Shown here piece by piece: positions 43,933 through 53,224 of a stretch of DNA of 64,000 nt. Where the stretch lies: assembly GCA_002746415.1 (NCBI GenBank), contig NVXD01000002.1, forward strand, positions 1 through 64,000, given 5' to 3'. Each line of letters opens with the position of its first letter. Position 1 is the first letter of the stretch. The translations under genes were made by a program, and so were the position numbers. The DNA is from Flavobacteriaceae bacterium (GTDB lineage: Bacteria; Bacteroidota; Bacteroidia; Flavobacteriales; Flavobacteriaceae). Below the pieces are notes generated by a model that saw only the letters and a list, made by a program, of their open reading frames with translations, did no database searches and was not told the origin of the DNA.

Positions 43933-46090
43933 AAAGAACCTTCAACATATCAGGCTTAATGAGGTACGAGGTTCGAAGTATGAGGTTGGAAGTGCGAATG
44001 ATGAAGTACGAAGTGATGAGGGGCAAGTACCGACTAACAAGCAACAACCAAAAACTAAAAACCATAAACCCAATAACTTTGCTGCAGGTATATCACCCTT
44101 TCTTCGTGGGCCTTATGCTACCATGTATGTCCGTAGACCTTGGACCATCCGCCAATATGCTGGTTTTTCAACTGCTGAAGAAAGCAATGCCTTTTACCGA
44201 AGAAATTTAGAAGCTGGCCAAAAAGGATTGTCGGTTGCTTTTGATCTTCCTACACACCGTGGTTATGACAGCGACCATGAACGTGTGGTGGGTGATGTGG
44301 GCAAAGCCGGAGTTGCCATAGATTCTGTTGAAGACATGAAAATTTTATTTGATGGCATTCCGTTAGATAAAATGTCGGTTTCTATGACCATGAACGGTGC
44401 AGTACTGCCAATCATGGCTTTTTATATTGTTGCAGCAGAAGAACAAGGTATATCTCCCGAACAATTGATAGGCACCATACAGAATGATATTTTAAAAGAA
44501 TTTATGGTGCGCAATACATATATCTACCCTCCTGCTCCTTCTATGCAGCTTGTTGCGGATATTTTTGAGTATGCCAGTAATTACATGCCCAAATTCAATA
44601 GTATCAGTATTTCAGGGTACCATATGCATGAAGCAGGCGCCCCTGCGGCTTTAGAGCTTGCCTACACGCTTGCTGATGGCATTGAATATATTAATACTGG
44701 ACTTAAAGCCGGACTTAAAATTGACGCCTTTGCGCCCAGATTGTCTTTCTTTTGGGGCATTGGCATGAATCATTTTACTGAAATTGCCAAAATGAGGGCC
44801 GCAAGGATGTTATGGGCAAAAATGGTGGGGAAATTCAATCCTAAAAATGAAAAGTCATTGATGTTAAGAACACATTGTCAGACCAGTGGCTGGAGCCTTA
44901 CTGAACAAGACCCCTTTAACAATGTAGCTAGAACAACAATTGAAGGGCTGTCAGCCGTTTTAGGAGGAACACAAAGTTTGCATACAAATGCTTTGGATGA
45001 AGCCATTGCACTGCCCACAGATTTTTCGGCCAGAATAGCAAGAAACACACAAATTTATCTACAGGAAGAAACAAAAATCACGAAAACAGTGGATCCTTGG
45101 GCAGGCAGTCACTATGTAGAACAGCTTACTACCGAAATTGCAGAAGAAGCTTGGACATTAATTGAAGAAATTGAGGATTTAGGCGGAATGACAAAAGCTA
45201 TTGAAGCAGGGATTCCCAAAATGAGAATAGAAGAAGCCGCCGCCAAAAAACAAGCACGTATAGATAGTGGCAGAGACATCATTGTGGGCGTTAATAAATA
45301 TAAGTTAGCAGAGGAAGACAGCATGCAAATACTAGAGGTAGACAATCAAGAAGTTCGGAAACTACAACTAGCAAGGCTTAATTCAGTAAAAGCAAAAAGA
45401 AATAATGATGCTGTTGAAAAAGCATTGCAAAGAATAACAGCAGTAGCTAAATCCAAAATTGCAACAAATCAAATAGACCCTGACCTTCGTCTGGCTGAGG
45501 ATAATTTATTAGCTTTAGCAGTAGAAGCTGCAAGATGCAGGGCAACTTTAGGAGAAATAAGTACTGCCTTAGAAACTGCCTTTGGAAGATACCAGGCAAC
45601 AACACAATCGGTTACAGGAGTGTATTCAAAAGAGATAAAAGACGATCCAAGCTTTAAAAAAGCACAAGAATTGGCAAATAAATTTGCCGATAAGGAAGGG
45701 CGTAGGCCACGGATTATGGTCTCTAAAATGGGACAGGACGGTCATGACAGGGGTGCTAAGGTAGTAGCAAGCAGTTATGCAGATTTGGGTTTTGATGTGG
45801 ATATCACCCCACTTTTTCAAACTCCAGCGGAAGTTGCCAAACAAGCAGTAGAAAATGATGTGCATATTTTGGGGATTTCCTCGCTTGCCGGTGGGCACAA
45901 AACATTAATTCCAGAAGTAATCAATGCATTAAAAAAATACAACAGAGAAGATATCATGGTCATTGCGGGTGGTGTCATTCCAAAAGGAGATTATAATTTC
46001 TTATTTGATGCCGGAATAGTTGCAATTTATGGTCCAGGAACAAAAATAAGTGACGCCGCCATTCAAATTTTAAACATTCTATTAGATTAG
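43925..46090 (+). CDS. scpA: Methylmalonyl-CoA mutase large (catalytic) subunit
   Basis: The 721-residue catalytic subunit has an N-terminal substrate barrel ([21 protein letters not shown], about 58-78; [24 protein letters not shown]) and a C-terminal B12 domain with the DxHxxG motif in [12 protein letters not shown] (about 604-615), [11 protein letters not shown] following. The methyl-Tyr segment [11 protein letters not shown] is intact. Residues about 12-50 ([21 protein letters not shown], then a Lys/Gln/Asn-rich stretch) are not family sequence; they are a translated dispersed repeat between the N-terminal helix and the barrel. It functions with MutA in propionate or odd-chain metabolism. 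Confidence 0.95.
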   Translation: MSRKNLQHIRLNEVRGSKYEVGSANDEVRSDEGQVPTNKQQPKTKNHKPNNFAAGISPFLRGPYATMYVRRPWTIRQYAGFSTAEESNAFYRRNLEAGQKGLSVAFDLPTHRGYDSDHERVVGDVGKAGVAIDSVEDMKILFDGIPLDKMSVSMTMNGAVLPIMAFYIVAAEEQGISPEQLIGTIQNDILKEFMVRNTYIYPPAPSMQLVADIFEYASNYMPKFNSISISGYHMHEAGAPAALELAYTLADGIEYINTGLKAGLKIDAFAPRLSFFWGIGMNHFTEIAKMRAARMLWAKMVGKFNPKNEKSLMLRTHCQTSGWSLTEQDPFNNVARTTIEGLSAVLGGTQSLHTNALDEAIALPTDFSARIARNTQIYLQEETKITKTVDPWAGSHYVEQLTTEIAEEAWTLIEEIEDLGGMTKAIEAGIPKMRIEEAAAKKQARIDSGRDIIVGVNKYKLAEEDSMQILEVDNQEVRKLQLARLNSVKAKRNNDAVEKALQRITAVAKSKIATNQIDPDLRLAEDNLLALAVEAARCRATLGEISTALETAFGRYQATTQSVTGVYSKEIKDDPSFKKAQELANKFADKEGRRPRIMVSKMGQDGHDRGAKVVASSYADLGFDVDITPLFQTPAEVAKQAVENDVHILGISSLAGGHKTLIPEVINALKKYNREDIMVIAGGVIPKGDYNFLFDAGIVAIYGPGTKISDAAIQILNILLD
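43961..44070 (+). repeat. Periodic dispersed repeat captured in scpA
   Basis: Roughly 9-10-bp periodic units of the GAGGTACGAGGTTCGAAGTA / ATGAAGTACGAAGTGATGAG type (43961-44021) are followed by an A/C-rich AACAACCAAAAACTAAAAACC tract ending near 44070. One alternative frame encodes [18 protein letters not shown] and the reverse frame [11 protein letters not shown], both typical of this non-coding repeat family. In scpA's frame it is fully open. Confidence 0.6.
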
Positions 46091-46226
46091 TTCAAATCAA
46101 ATTCCTAATAGTTACAACTTTAACTCACTTTAACGTTAGAACTTACAGTTATTCACTTTCTGTTAACAAAATACATTTTTTAGCACCATAAATAATCGTA
46201 TTTTTAGCCCCTAACTTACTTTACAA

Positions 46227-47000
46227 ATGGGCAAAATTATTGCTATTGCAAATCAAAAAGGTGGGGTTGGTAAAACTACTACTTCAGTAAACTTAGCTGC
46301 CTCCCTCGGAGTTTTGGAAAAAAAAGTCTTATTGATTGATGCGGATCCCCAAGCGAACGCAACTTCAGGACTGGGAATAGATGTAGATGGAATTGAAATT
46401 GGAACGTATCAGTTATTGGAACATACCAAGAAAGCGGAAGAAACGATTATTCCCACTACATCACCAAATGTAGACCTTATCCCATCCCATATAGACCTTG
46501 TGGCTATTGAAATAGAATTGGTAGACAAGGAGGACAGGGAATACATGTTAAAAAAGGCTATTGGACACCTTAGGGAACAGTATGATTATATTCTTATTGA
46601 TTGTGCACCATCTTTGGGGTTATTGACCCTAAATGCACTTACAGCAGCAGACTCCATCATAATTCCCATTCAATGTGAATATTTTGCACTGGAGGGACTT
46701 GGTAAATTGTTGAATACAGTGAAGAGTGTACAAAAAATACACAATGCCGACTTGGATATAGAAGGTCTTTTGTTGACGATGTTCGATTCTAGATTACGCC
46801 TTTCTAACCAAGTAGTGGAAGAAGTACAAAAGCACTTTGAGGATATGGTTTTTGACACTATCATCCAAAGAAATGTAAGGTTGAGCGAAGCTCCGAGTTA
46901 TGGGGAAAGCATCATAAAATACGATGCCAGCAGTAAAGGTGCAGCCAATTATTTAAATTTGGCCAACGAATTGGTAAAGAAAAATAAGGTAAAAGCATAA
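46227..47000 (+). CDS. parA: Chromosome-partitioning ATPase ParA (Soj)
   Basis: The 257-residue ParA/MinD-type ATPase has the deviant Walker A motif KGGVGKTTTSVNLAASL (about 11-27), IDADPQANATSGLG (about 39-52), and Walker B YILIDCAPSLGLLT (about 118-131). With ParB it segregates chromosome origins. It is followed by parB with a 1-bp overlap (TAATG). This parA-parB-DUF5683-dapB-lepB order is familiar from Flavobacteriia. The 136-bp spacer upstream has only a near -7 box (TATTTTTA at about 46199). Confidence 0.96.
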   Translation: MGKIIAIANQKGGVGKTTTSVNLAASLGVLEKKVLLIDADPQANATSGLGIDVDGIEIGTYQLLEHTKKAEETIIPTTSPNVDLIPSHIDLVAIEIELVDKEDREYMLKKAIGHLREQYDYILIDCAPSLGLLTLNALTAADSIIIPIQCEYFALEGLGKLLNTVKSVQKIHNADLDIEGLLLTMFDSRLRLSNQVVEEVQKHFEDMVFDTIIQRNVRLSEAPSYGESIIKYDASSKGAANYLNLANELVKKNKVKA

Positions 47001-47908
47001 TGGCGAAGGCAACAAGAAAACAGGCGCTGGGAAGAGGACTATCAGCATTACTTAAAGATCCGGATAATGATATTAAATCGGTCTCTGATAAAAATGCCGA
47101 TAAAGTAGTGGGAAATATTATTGAATTGGACTTAGAGGCCATTTCGGTAAATCCTTTTCAACCTCGTTCCAATTTCAATGATGCAGCCTTAAGAGAGTTG
47201 GCAAGTTCCATAAAGGAATTAGGCATTATTCAGCCAATAACAGTTCGGAAACTGGAATTTAACACCTTCCAACTAGTATCTGGCGAAAGAAGATACCGTG
47301 CTTCAAAATTGATTGGTCTTGAGACTATTCCTGCTTATATCCGTATTGCAAATGACCAGGAGTCATTAGAAATGGCTTTGGTAGAAAATATTCAACGTCA
47401 AGATTTAGATCCAATAGAAATTGCATTGTCTTATCAAAGATTAATTGATGAAATTAACCTAACCCAAGAAAGGTTAAGTGACCGTGTTGGAAAAAAACGT
47501 TCTACAATCACGAACTATCTACGTTTACTCCGTTTAGATCCTATAATCCAAACAGGAATAAGAGATGGCTTTTTAAGCATGGGTCATGGTAGAACCTTAG
47601 TCAATATAGAAAAGAAGAATGATCAAATTGCGCTCTATGAAAAAATTGTAGGGCAAAATTTATCTGTGAGAGATACGGAAGCAGCAGTAAAGGCGTACCA
47701 CCAATCCAGTAATCAATCTGGAAAAAGCAGTATAAAAAAGGCCTTTGAACTGCCCGATTTTGTGAAAAGTGCAAAAGATGAATTCACTTCTTATTTAGAG
47801 ACCAAAATTGATATTAAAGCATCAGAATCTGGCAAAGGAAAAATCACGATTCCTTTTAGTTCCCAAGAAGAATTCCAGCGATTAAAAAAATTGATAACTG
47901 GTGAATAA
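47000..47908 (+). CDS. parB: Chromosome-partitioning protein ParB
   Basis: The 302-residue ParB has the N-terminal ParA-interacting segment (KQALGRGLSALLKD, about 6-19), the CTP-binding nuclease-like domain with NPFQPRSNF (about 52-60) and GERRYRASKLIGL (about 94-106), and the HTH LSDRVGKKRSTITNYLRLLRL (about 157-177). A C-terminal dimerisation region follows (SGKGKITIPFSSQEEFQRLKKL). ENIQRQDLDPIEIALSY is conserved. A consensus parS site was not found near the operon. Confidence 0.96.
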   Translation: MAKATRKQALGRGLSALLKDPDNDIKSVSDKNADKVVGNIIELDLEAISVNPFQPRSNFNDAALRELASSIKELGIIQPITVRKLEFNTFQLVSGERRYRASKLIGLETIPAYIRIANDQESLEMALVENIQRQDLDPIEIALSYQRLIDEINLTQERLSDRVGKKRSTITNYLRLLRLDPIIQTGIRDGFLSMGHGRTLVNIEKKNDQIALYEKIVGQNLSVRDTEAAVKAYHQSSNQSGKSSIKKAFELPDFVKSAKDEFTSYLETKIDIKASESGKGKITIPFSSQEEFQRLKKLITGE

Positions 47909-48533
47909 AAAACATTTTTTCTTCCTTTTCTCTTTCCTTTTTATGGCCTTTGGTTGGGCACAAGAAGAAACAGCCAATGAACAAGAATTAGACTCTCTGC
48001 AAACAGACCTTAAAGGAAAAGGTATTGTGGTACAAGATTCCATGTTTGCCAAAAGAAAAGAAATAAACCCCCTTGCACCTAGTAAAGCAGCTTTCTATTC
48101 AGCAGTATTACCTGGTCTTGGTCAAATCTATAACAAAAGGTATTGGAAAGTTCCCATTGTGTATGCCGTCATAGGCACTGGGGTGTATGCATACCTCTAT
48201 AATGATAAGCAGTATGACCTTTTTAGAACAGCATTTAAAAAACAAAGGGCAGGGTTTGACCCAAATGTGGTCTTTGCTCCACAAGAGCCAAATTTTTCAG
48301 AGGAAGCATTGCAAGATGCACAAGAAAGATTTCAAAGAGATAGGGATTTAGCTTTATTGGTCACCATAATAATGTACGCCCTCAATGTAGTAGATGCAAA
48401 TGTAGATGCACATTTAAAGCAATTTAATGTGGATGAGAACCTTAGTATGGAAATGGATATAAAACCATACCTGGATTATAATGCAATTACAGCTAGTCCA
48501 ACTTTTGGAATGGCGTTAACCGTTAAGTTTTAA
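47901..48533 (+). CDS. DUF5683-family membrane protein
   Basis: The 210-residue protein has a GTG start at 47901, overlapping parB by 8 bp, and a signal peptide (KHFFFLFSFLFMAFGWAQ). The central AFYSAVLPGLGQIYNKRYWKVPIVYAVIGTGVYAYLY resembles the DUF5683 hydrophobic hairpin with the GxGQxYN motif shared with TM2-like proteins. A second hydrophobic segment (LALLVTIIMYALNVVDANVDAHL) lies near 155. The function is unknown. It is conserved between parB and dapB in flavobacteria. Confidence 0.8.
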   Translation: MNKKHFFFLFSFLFMAFGWAQEETANEQELDSLQTDLKGKGIVVQDSMFAKRKEINPLAPSKAAFYSAVLPGLGQIYNKRYWKVPIVYAVIGTGVYAYLYNDKQYDLFRTAFKKQRAGFDPNVVFAPQEPNFSEEALQDAQERFQRDRDLALLVTIIMYALNVVDANVDAHLKQFNVDENLSMEMDIKPYLDYNAITASPTFGMALTVKF

Positions 48534-48537
48534 GATT

Positions 48538-49239
48538 ATGAACATAGCCTTATTTGGATATGGCAAAATGGGCAGGATGATAGAGCAAACTGCTCTAAAA
48601 AGAGGGCATTCTATTGTTGCCAAAGTTGATGTTGACACTACAGAAATTGATTTTTCTAACATGGATGTGGCCATTGATTTTAGTACTCCAGATGCCGCCT
48701 ACGATAATATAAAAGGGTGTTTAGAACATCATGTTCCAATCATATCCGGTACAACGGGTTGGTTGCACAAATTTGATGACATTGTTGCCCTATGCAATGA
48801 AAAAAAAGGAGGATTCATTTATGCATCTAACTACAGTTTGGGCGTAAATATTTTTTTTGAAATAAATGCCTATTTGGCAAAAGTGATGAAAAATTTGAAT
48901 CAATATAAAATTTCCATGGAGGAGATTCATCATACTCAAAAGTTGGATGCTCCAAGTGGAACAGCTATTACCCTTGCTGAAGGTATTATTAAAAATACAG
49001 CATATACTGGCTGGAAATTAGATACTGCGGAGAACAATGAAGTTCCCATCGTAGCCAAACGTATTCCAGATGTTCCAGGCACACATACCGTGTCTTACAA
49101 TAGTGAGGTTGATAGTATTGAATTAAGGCATACAGCGCATAACAGAGAAGGTTTTGCCCTTGGTGCTGTTGTTGCGTCGGAGTGGATAGTAGGTAAAACA
49201 GGGATTTTCACTATGAAAGATGTGTTAAACCTAGGTTAA
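48538..49239 (+). CDS. dapB: 4-hydroxy-tetrahydrodipicolinate reductase
   Basis: DapB catalyses the NAD(P)H-dependent step of lysine/diaminopimelate synthesis. At 233 residues it is the short flavobacterial form. The Rossmann start is MNIALFGYGKMGRMIEQ, followed by IDFSTPDAAYDNI and GTTGW. The catalytic region has EEIHHTQKLDAPSGTAITLAE (about 138-158), then RIPDVPGTHTVSYNSEVDSIELRHTAHNREGFALGA. It sits 4 bp after the DUF5683 gene, 50 bp before lepB. Confidence 0.96.
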   Translation: MNIALFGYGKMGRMIEQTALKRGHSIVAKVDVDTTEIDFSNMDVAIDFSTPDAAYDNIKGCLEHHVPIISGTTGWLHKFDDIVALCNEKKGGFIYASNYSLGVNIFFEINAYLAKVMKNLNQYKISMEEIHHTQKLDAPSGTAITLAEGIIKNTAYTGWKLDTAENNEVPIVAKRIPDVPGTHTVSYNSEVDSIELRHTAHNREGFALGAVVASEWIVGKTGIFTMKDVLNLG

Positions 49240-49289
49240 AAAAAGTAACAAAAAAATCGATTAGAGCGTCTAAAAAATAAAATTGCAAT

Positions 49290-51017
49290 ATGAACGGTAC
49301 TCAGTGGGTCATTTTTATTCTAATAATTCAGGTTATTCATTTTTTGGGAACTTGGAAGTTGTATGTAAAAGCAGGAAGAAAAGCATGGGAAGCGGCCATA
49401 CCCATTTATAATGCCATTGTCTTAATGCAAATTATCAATAGGCCGAAATGGTGGGTAATTTTGCTTTTTATTCCCATTATTAATTTATTGATGTTTCCTG
49501 TAATTTGGGTAGAGACCATACGCAGTTATGGAAAGAACAACTTGATTGATACATGGCTCGTTATTCTTTCCCTTGGATTTTACACCTATTATGTAAATTA
49601 TGCCCTTGATGTAACCTACATTGAAGACCGTAACATACATCCAAAAACTGGATTGGGAGAATGGATAAGTTCCATTGTTTTTGCAATTGTGGCCGCCACT
49701 TTGGTACATACATACTTTATGCAACCCTATGTAATACCCACTCCATCTTTAGAGAAAACCCTATTGGTAGGAGATTTTTTGTTTGTAAGCAAGTTTCATT
49801 ATGGCGCTAGAGTGCCTATGACCACTGTTGCAGCACCCATGGTACACGATACAATACCTGTGCTTAAAACTAGATCGTATATGGCAGATGTAGACCCTGA
49901 AACCTATAAAACTTCATGGAAAAACAAACTACAATTACCCTATCTTAGATTTCCTGCACTTCAAAAAATAAAGCGTAATGACATTGTGGTGTTTAGCTGG
50001 CCTGCAGATACGGTGTACCGCTTTTTTCAAATATCCAAAGGGGTACGGAAACCAATAGATAAAAAATCCAATTATGTAAAAAGATGTGTTGGCATTCCAG
50101 GGGACTCTTTGTCCATTGTAAATGGATATGTGCACATTAACGGTGAAAAAACTGTTCTTCCTGGTAGAGCTAAGGTACTATCTATGCATACAGTTACCAC
50201 AAAAGAACCATTGAACAATGCTGTTATAAATATATTGGGAAGAGGTAATTATATGGGAAATGTAGTCAGCATCCCTCAAGAGGCCTTAAAAAAAGAAAAT
50301 GCAGAGGAATTAATCAATAGATTAAATTTAAATAAAATAAAGGAGGATACTATAACTGCCTATTATGCTGGAGCTATTAATCAAAGAGCTAAAACATATT
50401 TACAAGCTACTGATGTAGACAATATGAGCCTTTTTAATATGACTGAAGAAGAGGCAGACCTTTATAGAAAGCAAGCTGGGATTACATCTATTCATAAGTT
50501 TGGTTTTTCAAATAGAAATACGGAAACATTTCCTCAAGATTCAGAACATACAGGAACCACTGATAATTTTGGCCCAATATACATTCCAAAAAAAGGAACT
50601 ACAATTCCCTTGAATGTCTCAGCTCTTCCCCTATATAAAAAAATAATCCAAGAATACGAGGGCAATTCTTTATCCGTTTCTGGAAATCAAATTACCATCA
50701 ATAACGAAGTTGTTGATTCATATACTTTTAAGCAAGACTATTATTGGATGATGGGTGATAATCGTCATCGGTCTGAGGATAGTCGATTTTGGGGATATGT
50801 TCCTGAAGATCATATTGTTGGAAAACCTGTTTTTATTTGGATGAGTATCGATGGCATCAATGATGGCATTGGTAATTGGAAAATAAGATGGGACAGACTC
50901 TTCACAACCGTAGGTGGTGATGGAGAACCAAAATCTTATTTTAAATATTTCTTATTCCTTTTAGCGGGTTACTTTGTGTTTGATCACTTCAGAAAGAAAA
51001 AAGCAAAGAAGAGTTAG
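49290..51017 (+). CDS. lepB: Signal peptidase I, large flavobacterial form
   Basis: LepB cleaves signal peptides at the outer face of the inner membrane. At 575 residues it is much longer than E. coli LepB. An N-terminal DUF5684-like module with three hydrophobic segments (about 5-120) precedes the S26 domain. The catalytic Ser is about 153 in PTPSLEKTL and Lys about 264 in NYVKRCVGIPGDS. The third box is YYWMMGDNRHRSEDSRFWGYVPEDHIVGK (about 485-513). A long insertion between Lys and the third box and a C-terminal membrane helix (FLFLLAGYFVFDHF) are normal for Bacteroidota. Confidence 0.94.
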   Translation: MNGTQWVIFILIIQVIHFLGTWKLYVKAGRKAWEAAIPIYNAIVLMQIINRPKWWVILLFIPIINLLMFPVIWVETIRSYGKNNLIDTWLVILSLGFYTYYVNYALDVTYIEDRNIHPKTGLGEWISSIVFAIVAATLVHTYFMQPYVIPTPSLEKTLLVGDFLFVSKFHYGARVPMTTVAAPMVHDTIPVLKTRSYMADVDPETYKTSWKNKLQLPYLRFPALQKIKRNDIVVFSWPADTVYRFFQISKGVRKPIDKKSNYVKRCVGIPGDSLSIVNGYVHINGEKTVLPGRAKVLSMHTVTTKEPLNNAVINILGRGNYMGNVVSIPQEALKKENAEELINRLNLNKIKEDTITAYYAGAINQRAKTYLQATDVDNMSLFNMTEEEADLYRKQAGITSIHKFGFSNRNTETFPQDSEHTGTTDNFGPIYIPKKGTTIPLNVSALPLYKKIIQEYEGNSLSVSGNQITINNEVVDSYTFKQDYYWMMGDNRHRSEDSRFWGYVPEDHIVGKPVFIWMSIDGINDGIGNWKIRWDRLFTTVGGDGEPKSYFKYFLFLLAGYFVFDHFRKKKAKKS

Positions 51018-51061
51018 CATTCTGTTTTTGGGTTATTAGGTAATTATTGATTCTAAAATAT

Positions 51062-51155
51062 CGTCATTCCGAAGAATTAAGGAATCTCTATCATCGGAAT
51101 ACGAATTCAACAAAAAAGATTGCCACAGCTCTCATTCAGAAGATTACAATGGTAT
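51062..51155 (+). repeat. Dispersed repeat between lepB and wbqC-like gene
   Basis: CGTCATTCCGAAGAATTAAG (51062-51081) GAATCT, then AAAAAAGATTGCCACAGCTC (51112-51131) and TTACAATGGTATTCC match the layout of a widespread flavobacterial intergenic repeat (GTCATTCCG...GGAATCT...AGATTGCCAC...CAATGAC). The 51018-51268 spacer holds nothing else obvious. Confidence 0.5.
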
Positions 51156-51268
51156 TCCATAATTGAATAATACAGTTGATTTAATAATTCAAAATCAAGT
51201 TGAAAATAAAATTCAGGTAACATTAGTAATTTGCTAATCAACAAATTAAACAAATCTTAAAATCCAAA

Positions 51269-51904
51269 ATGAAAACCTTACTCCATCCAGGTTATTTTCT
51301 TGATATTGCCAATTTTGCTATTATATCTCAAAATGATATTTGCTGGGAAGTGGAGGGTAATTATCAAAAACAGACTTCCAGAAATCGGTGTATTATCTGT
51401 ACAGACCATGGAAAACATATGTTAAGCATTCCTGTTCAGCATATTGGAGCTACGAGAAAAGGAAAACAACAATACAAAGATGTAAAAATAGAGAACGACT
51501 ATAATTGGCAACGTCAACATTGGAGAACGTTGGAAACAGCTTATAGAACATCTCCTTTTTTTGAATATTATGAAGATGATATTGCGCTATTGTACGAAAA
51601 GAAGCATGATTTTTTATTGGATTTTAATTTAAAAACCATCGCTTGTATTCATGATTGTTTACAAACTGAAATGCCTTCGGATAAATCCAAGGTTTATGAA
51701 AAAAATCCAAAAAATATAATAGATGGGCGGTTTTTAATCAGTCCTAAGAATAAAACCAGTATTAATCAAGAGGAGTACACACAAGTGTTCAATGATAGGC
51801 ACCCTTTTGTAAAAAACACCAGTATTTTGGATCTTTTGTTCAATGAAGGCACAAATAGCATGGCTTATTTAAAAAACATCTCCTTAGATTATCTAAATGT
51901 TTAG
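51269..51904 (+). CDS. WbqC-family protein
   Basis: The 211-residue soluble protein follows the WbqC pattern: N-terminal LLHPGYFLDIANFAIISQNDICWEVEGNYQKQTSRNRCII, then HMLSIPVQHIGATRKGKQQYKDVKIENDYNWQRQHWRTLETAYRTSPFFEYYEDDI. Related proteins occur in surface-polysaccharide loci and may be amidotransferase- or acyltransferase-like; no activity is firmly known. It overlaps the following small membrane protein gene by 8 bp. Confidence 0.85.
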   Translation: MKTLLHPGYFLDIANFAIISQNDICWEVEGNYQKQTSRNRCIICTDHGKHMLSIPVQHIGATRKGKQQYKDVKIENDYNWQRQHWRTLETAYRTSPFFEYYEDDIALLYEKKHDFLLDFNLKTIACIHDCLQTEMPSDKSKVYEKNPKNIIDGRFLISPKNKTSINQEEYTQVFNDRHPFVKNTSILDLLFNEGTNSMAYLKNISLDYLNV

Positions 51905-52211
51905 GCTCTGTGTTCATTACGGCATTCACTTTTTGGTACCTATAGCTGTTGGGTTCTTCTTTTTTAAAGAGCATAGGACAAAAGCAATCATCATATTGCT
52001 TGCAGGACTTCTAATTGACTTTGACCATTTACTTGCCGACCCCATTTTTGACCCTAATCGATGCAGCATCAATTTCCATCCACTACATAGTTATACGATG
52101 ATAGTCGTATATATATTACTATTATTTTTTAAGAAAACAAGACTATTTGGTTTGGCATTAATCATCCATATCATTGCCGATTACGCAGATTGTTGGTTTA
52201 TTAGTCCTTAA
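51897..52211 (+). CDS. DUF6122-family small membrane protein
   Basis: The 104-residue protein has three to four hydrophobic segments (FLVPIAVGFFFF, AIIILLAGLLIDFDHLLA, MIVVYILLLFF, GLALIIHIIADYADC). It has histidine/aspartate residues at membrane edges (HYGIHF, DFDHLLAD, HPLHS, HIIADYADCW) reminiscent of metal-dependent membrane hydrolases such as YdjM/DUF457. The start overlaps the WbqC gene by 8 bp, and its stop overlaps by 11 bp the tail of the convergent endonuclease-family gene. The function is unknown. Confidence 0.8.
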   Translation: MFRLCVHYGIHFLVPIAVGFFFFKEHRTKAIIILLAGLLIDFDHLLADPIFDPNRCSINFHPLHSYTMIVVYILLLFFKKTRLFGLALIIHIIADYADCWFISP

Positions 52212-53220
52212 GGTCTAGCGTGGAGGTTATGGGGTAGTGGTCAGATAACTTAATCTTATAATTTTTATGGCTCATCACATTAAAAGAGTTATCCACTAGT
52301 ATATAATCTATTCTAAATGGAAATTTCATTTTTTCATATGTCATACCAAAGCCAACACCTTTTTCTTGATAGGTATCTTTCATATCCCCTTTTACCATAC
52401 GGTATGTTCTTGAAAACTGAGAGTTATTAAAATCAGCACAAACTATGGTTTTGAAATGACTCGTCTTGGCATGTTTCAAAAATAATTGCGCTTGTTCTTC
52501 TTGCTTTTTAATAGCGTTATTAAATTTTCCTAAAAGTTTATTTGAAGTTTCTCTTGATACCGAACGCACTTTATAAGATTGTAAATGCATATTATAAACA
52601 CGGATGGTATCATTTTTATACAATATATCTGCATAAATACAATTGTTGGCTGTATTGGGAAAATCCAAGGAACCATTAGAGATTATTGGATACTTTGAAA
52701 AAATCACTTGTGTGCTTCTTTTTAGCTTTTTCGGGTATGGAGATTCTGCTTTGTAAGGATAGTTTTTTAACTGTTTCCCCCATGTTCTATTATGCTCCTG
52801 TAAACATAAAATATCTGGGGTTTCATCTTTTAAAAACGCTATGATTTTATCACCTATACTAGTATCATTTAAGGAACTATAACTATTAAAACTTCTTACA
52901 TTAAAACTCATTATTTCAAATCCCTCTTCCACTACGGGGGCCTTTTCTAAAAAATTTATTTTGTAAAAAGAACCAAGTGTCAGGAATGCCACAACAAGGG
53001 CAAAGAGCGGAACAACTAAATGTTTTTTTGATAAGAAAAAACAAAAGACAAGAATCACCAAGTTAATCATTACCAAAACGGGGAAAACCAAACTTAAAAT
53101 GGAGAGGCTAGGAACCCGTTTAACCGGTATATATGGCACAATACAAGCAATAAGTAATAAAATGGCCAGAAACGTAATTGTTAAAGCTAGAAACTTAATA
53201 ATTATTGATCGTACCTTCAT
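52201..53220 (-). CDS. Endonuclease/exonuclease/phosphatase-family membrane protein
   Basis: The start is chosen at 53220 (MKVRSIIIKFLALTITFLA), 4 bp after the rhomboid stop, giving 339 residues. Three N-terminal transmembrane helices (about 8-95) precede an EEP hydrolase domain: FEIMSFNVRSFN (about 120), ILCLQEHNRTWG with catalytic Glu, VYNMHLQSYK, TIVCADFNNSQFSRTY and the final LSDHYPITSTLDL with catalytic Asp-His. The hydrolase likely faces the periplasm. The substrate (lipid, nucleic acid or sugar phosphate) is unknown. Last gene of a minus-strand series from ribH/mutL. Confidence 0.87.
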   Translation of the reverse strand: MKVRSIIIKFLALTITFLAILLLIACIVPYIPVKRVPSLSILSLVFPVLVMINLVILVFCFFLSKKHLVVPLFALVVAFLTLGSFYKINFLEKAPVVEEGFEIMSFNVRSFNSYSSLNDTSIGDKIIAFLKDETPDILCLQEHNRTWGKQLKNYPYKAESPYPKKLKRSTQVIFSKYPIISNGSLDFPNTANNCIYADILYKNDTIRVYNMHLQSYKVRSVSRETSNKLLGKFNNAIKKQEEQAQLFLKHAKTSHFKTIVCADFNNSQFSRTYRMVKGDMKDTYQEKGVGFGMTYEKMKFPFRIDYILVDNSFNVMSHKNYKIKLSDHYPITSTLDLKD

Positions 53221-53224
53221 TAAA

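Noticed and set aside
43959-44210. Alternative-frame ORF with [18 protein letters not shown]
   Set aside because: This periodic peptide arises from the DNA repeat captured in scpA. It is not a coiled-coil gene or CRISPR-like array, since the units are degenerate and lack spacers.
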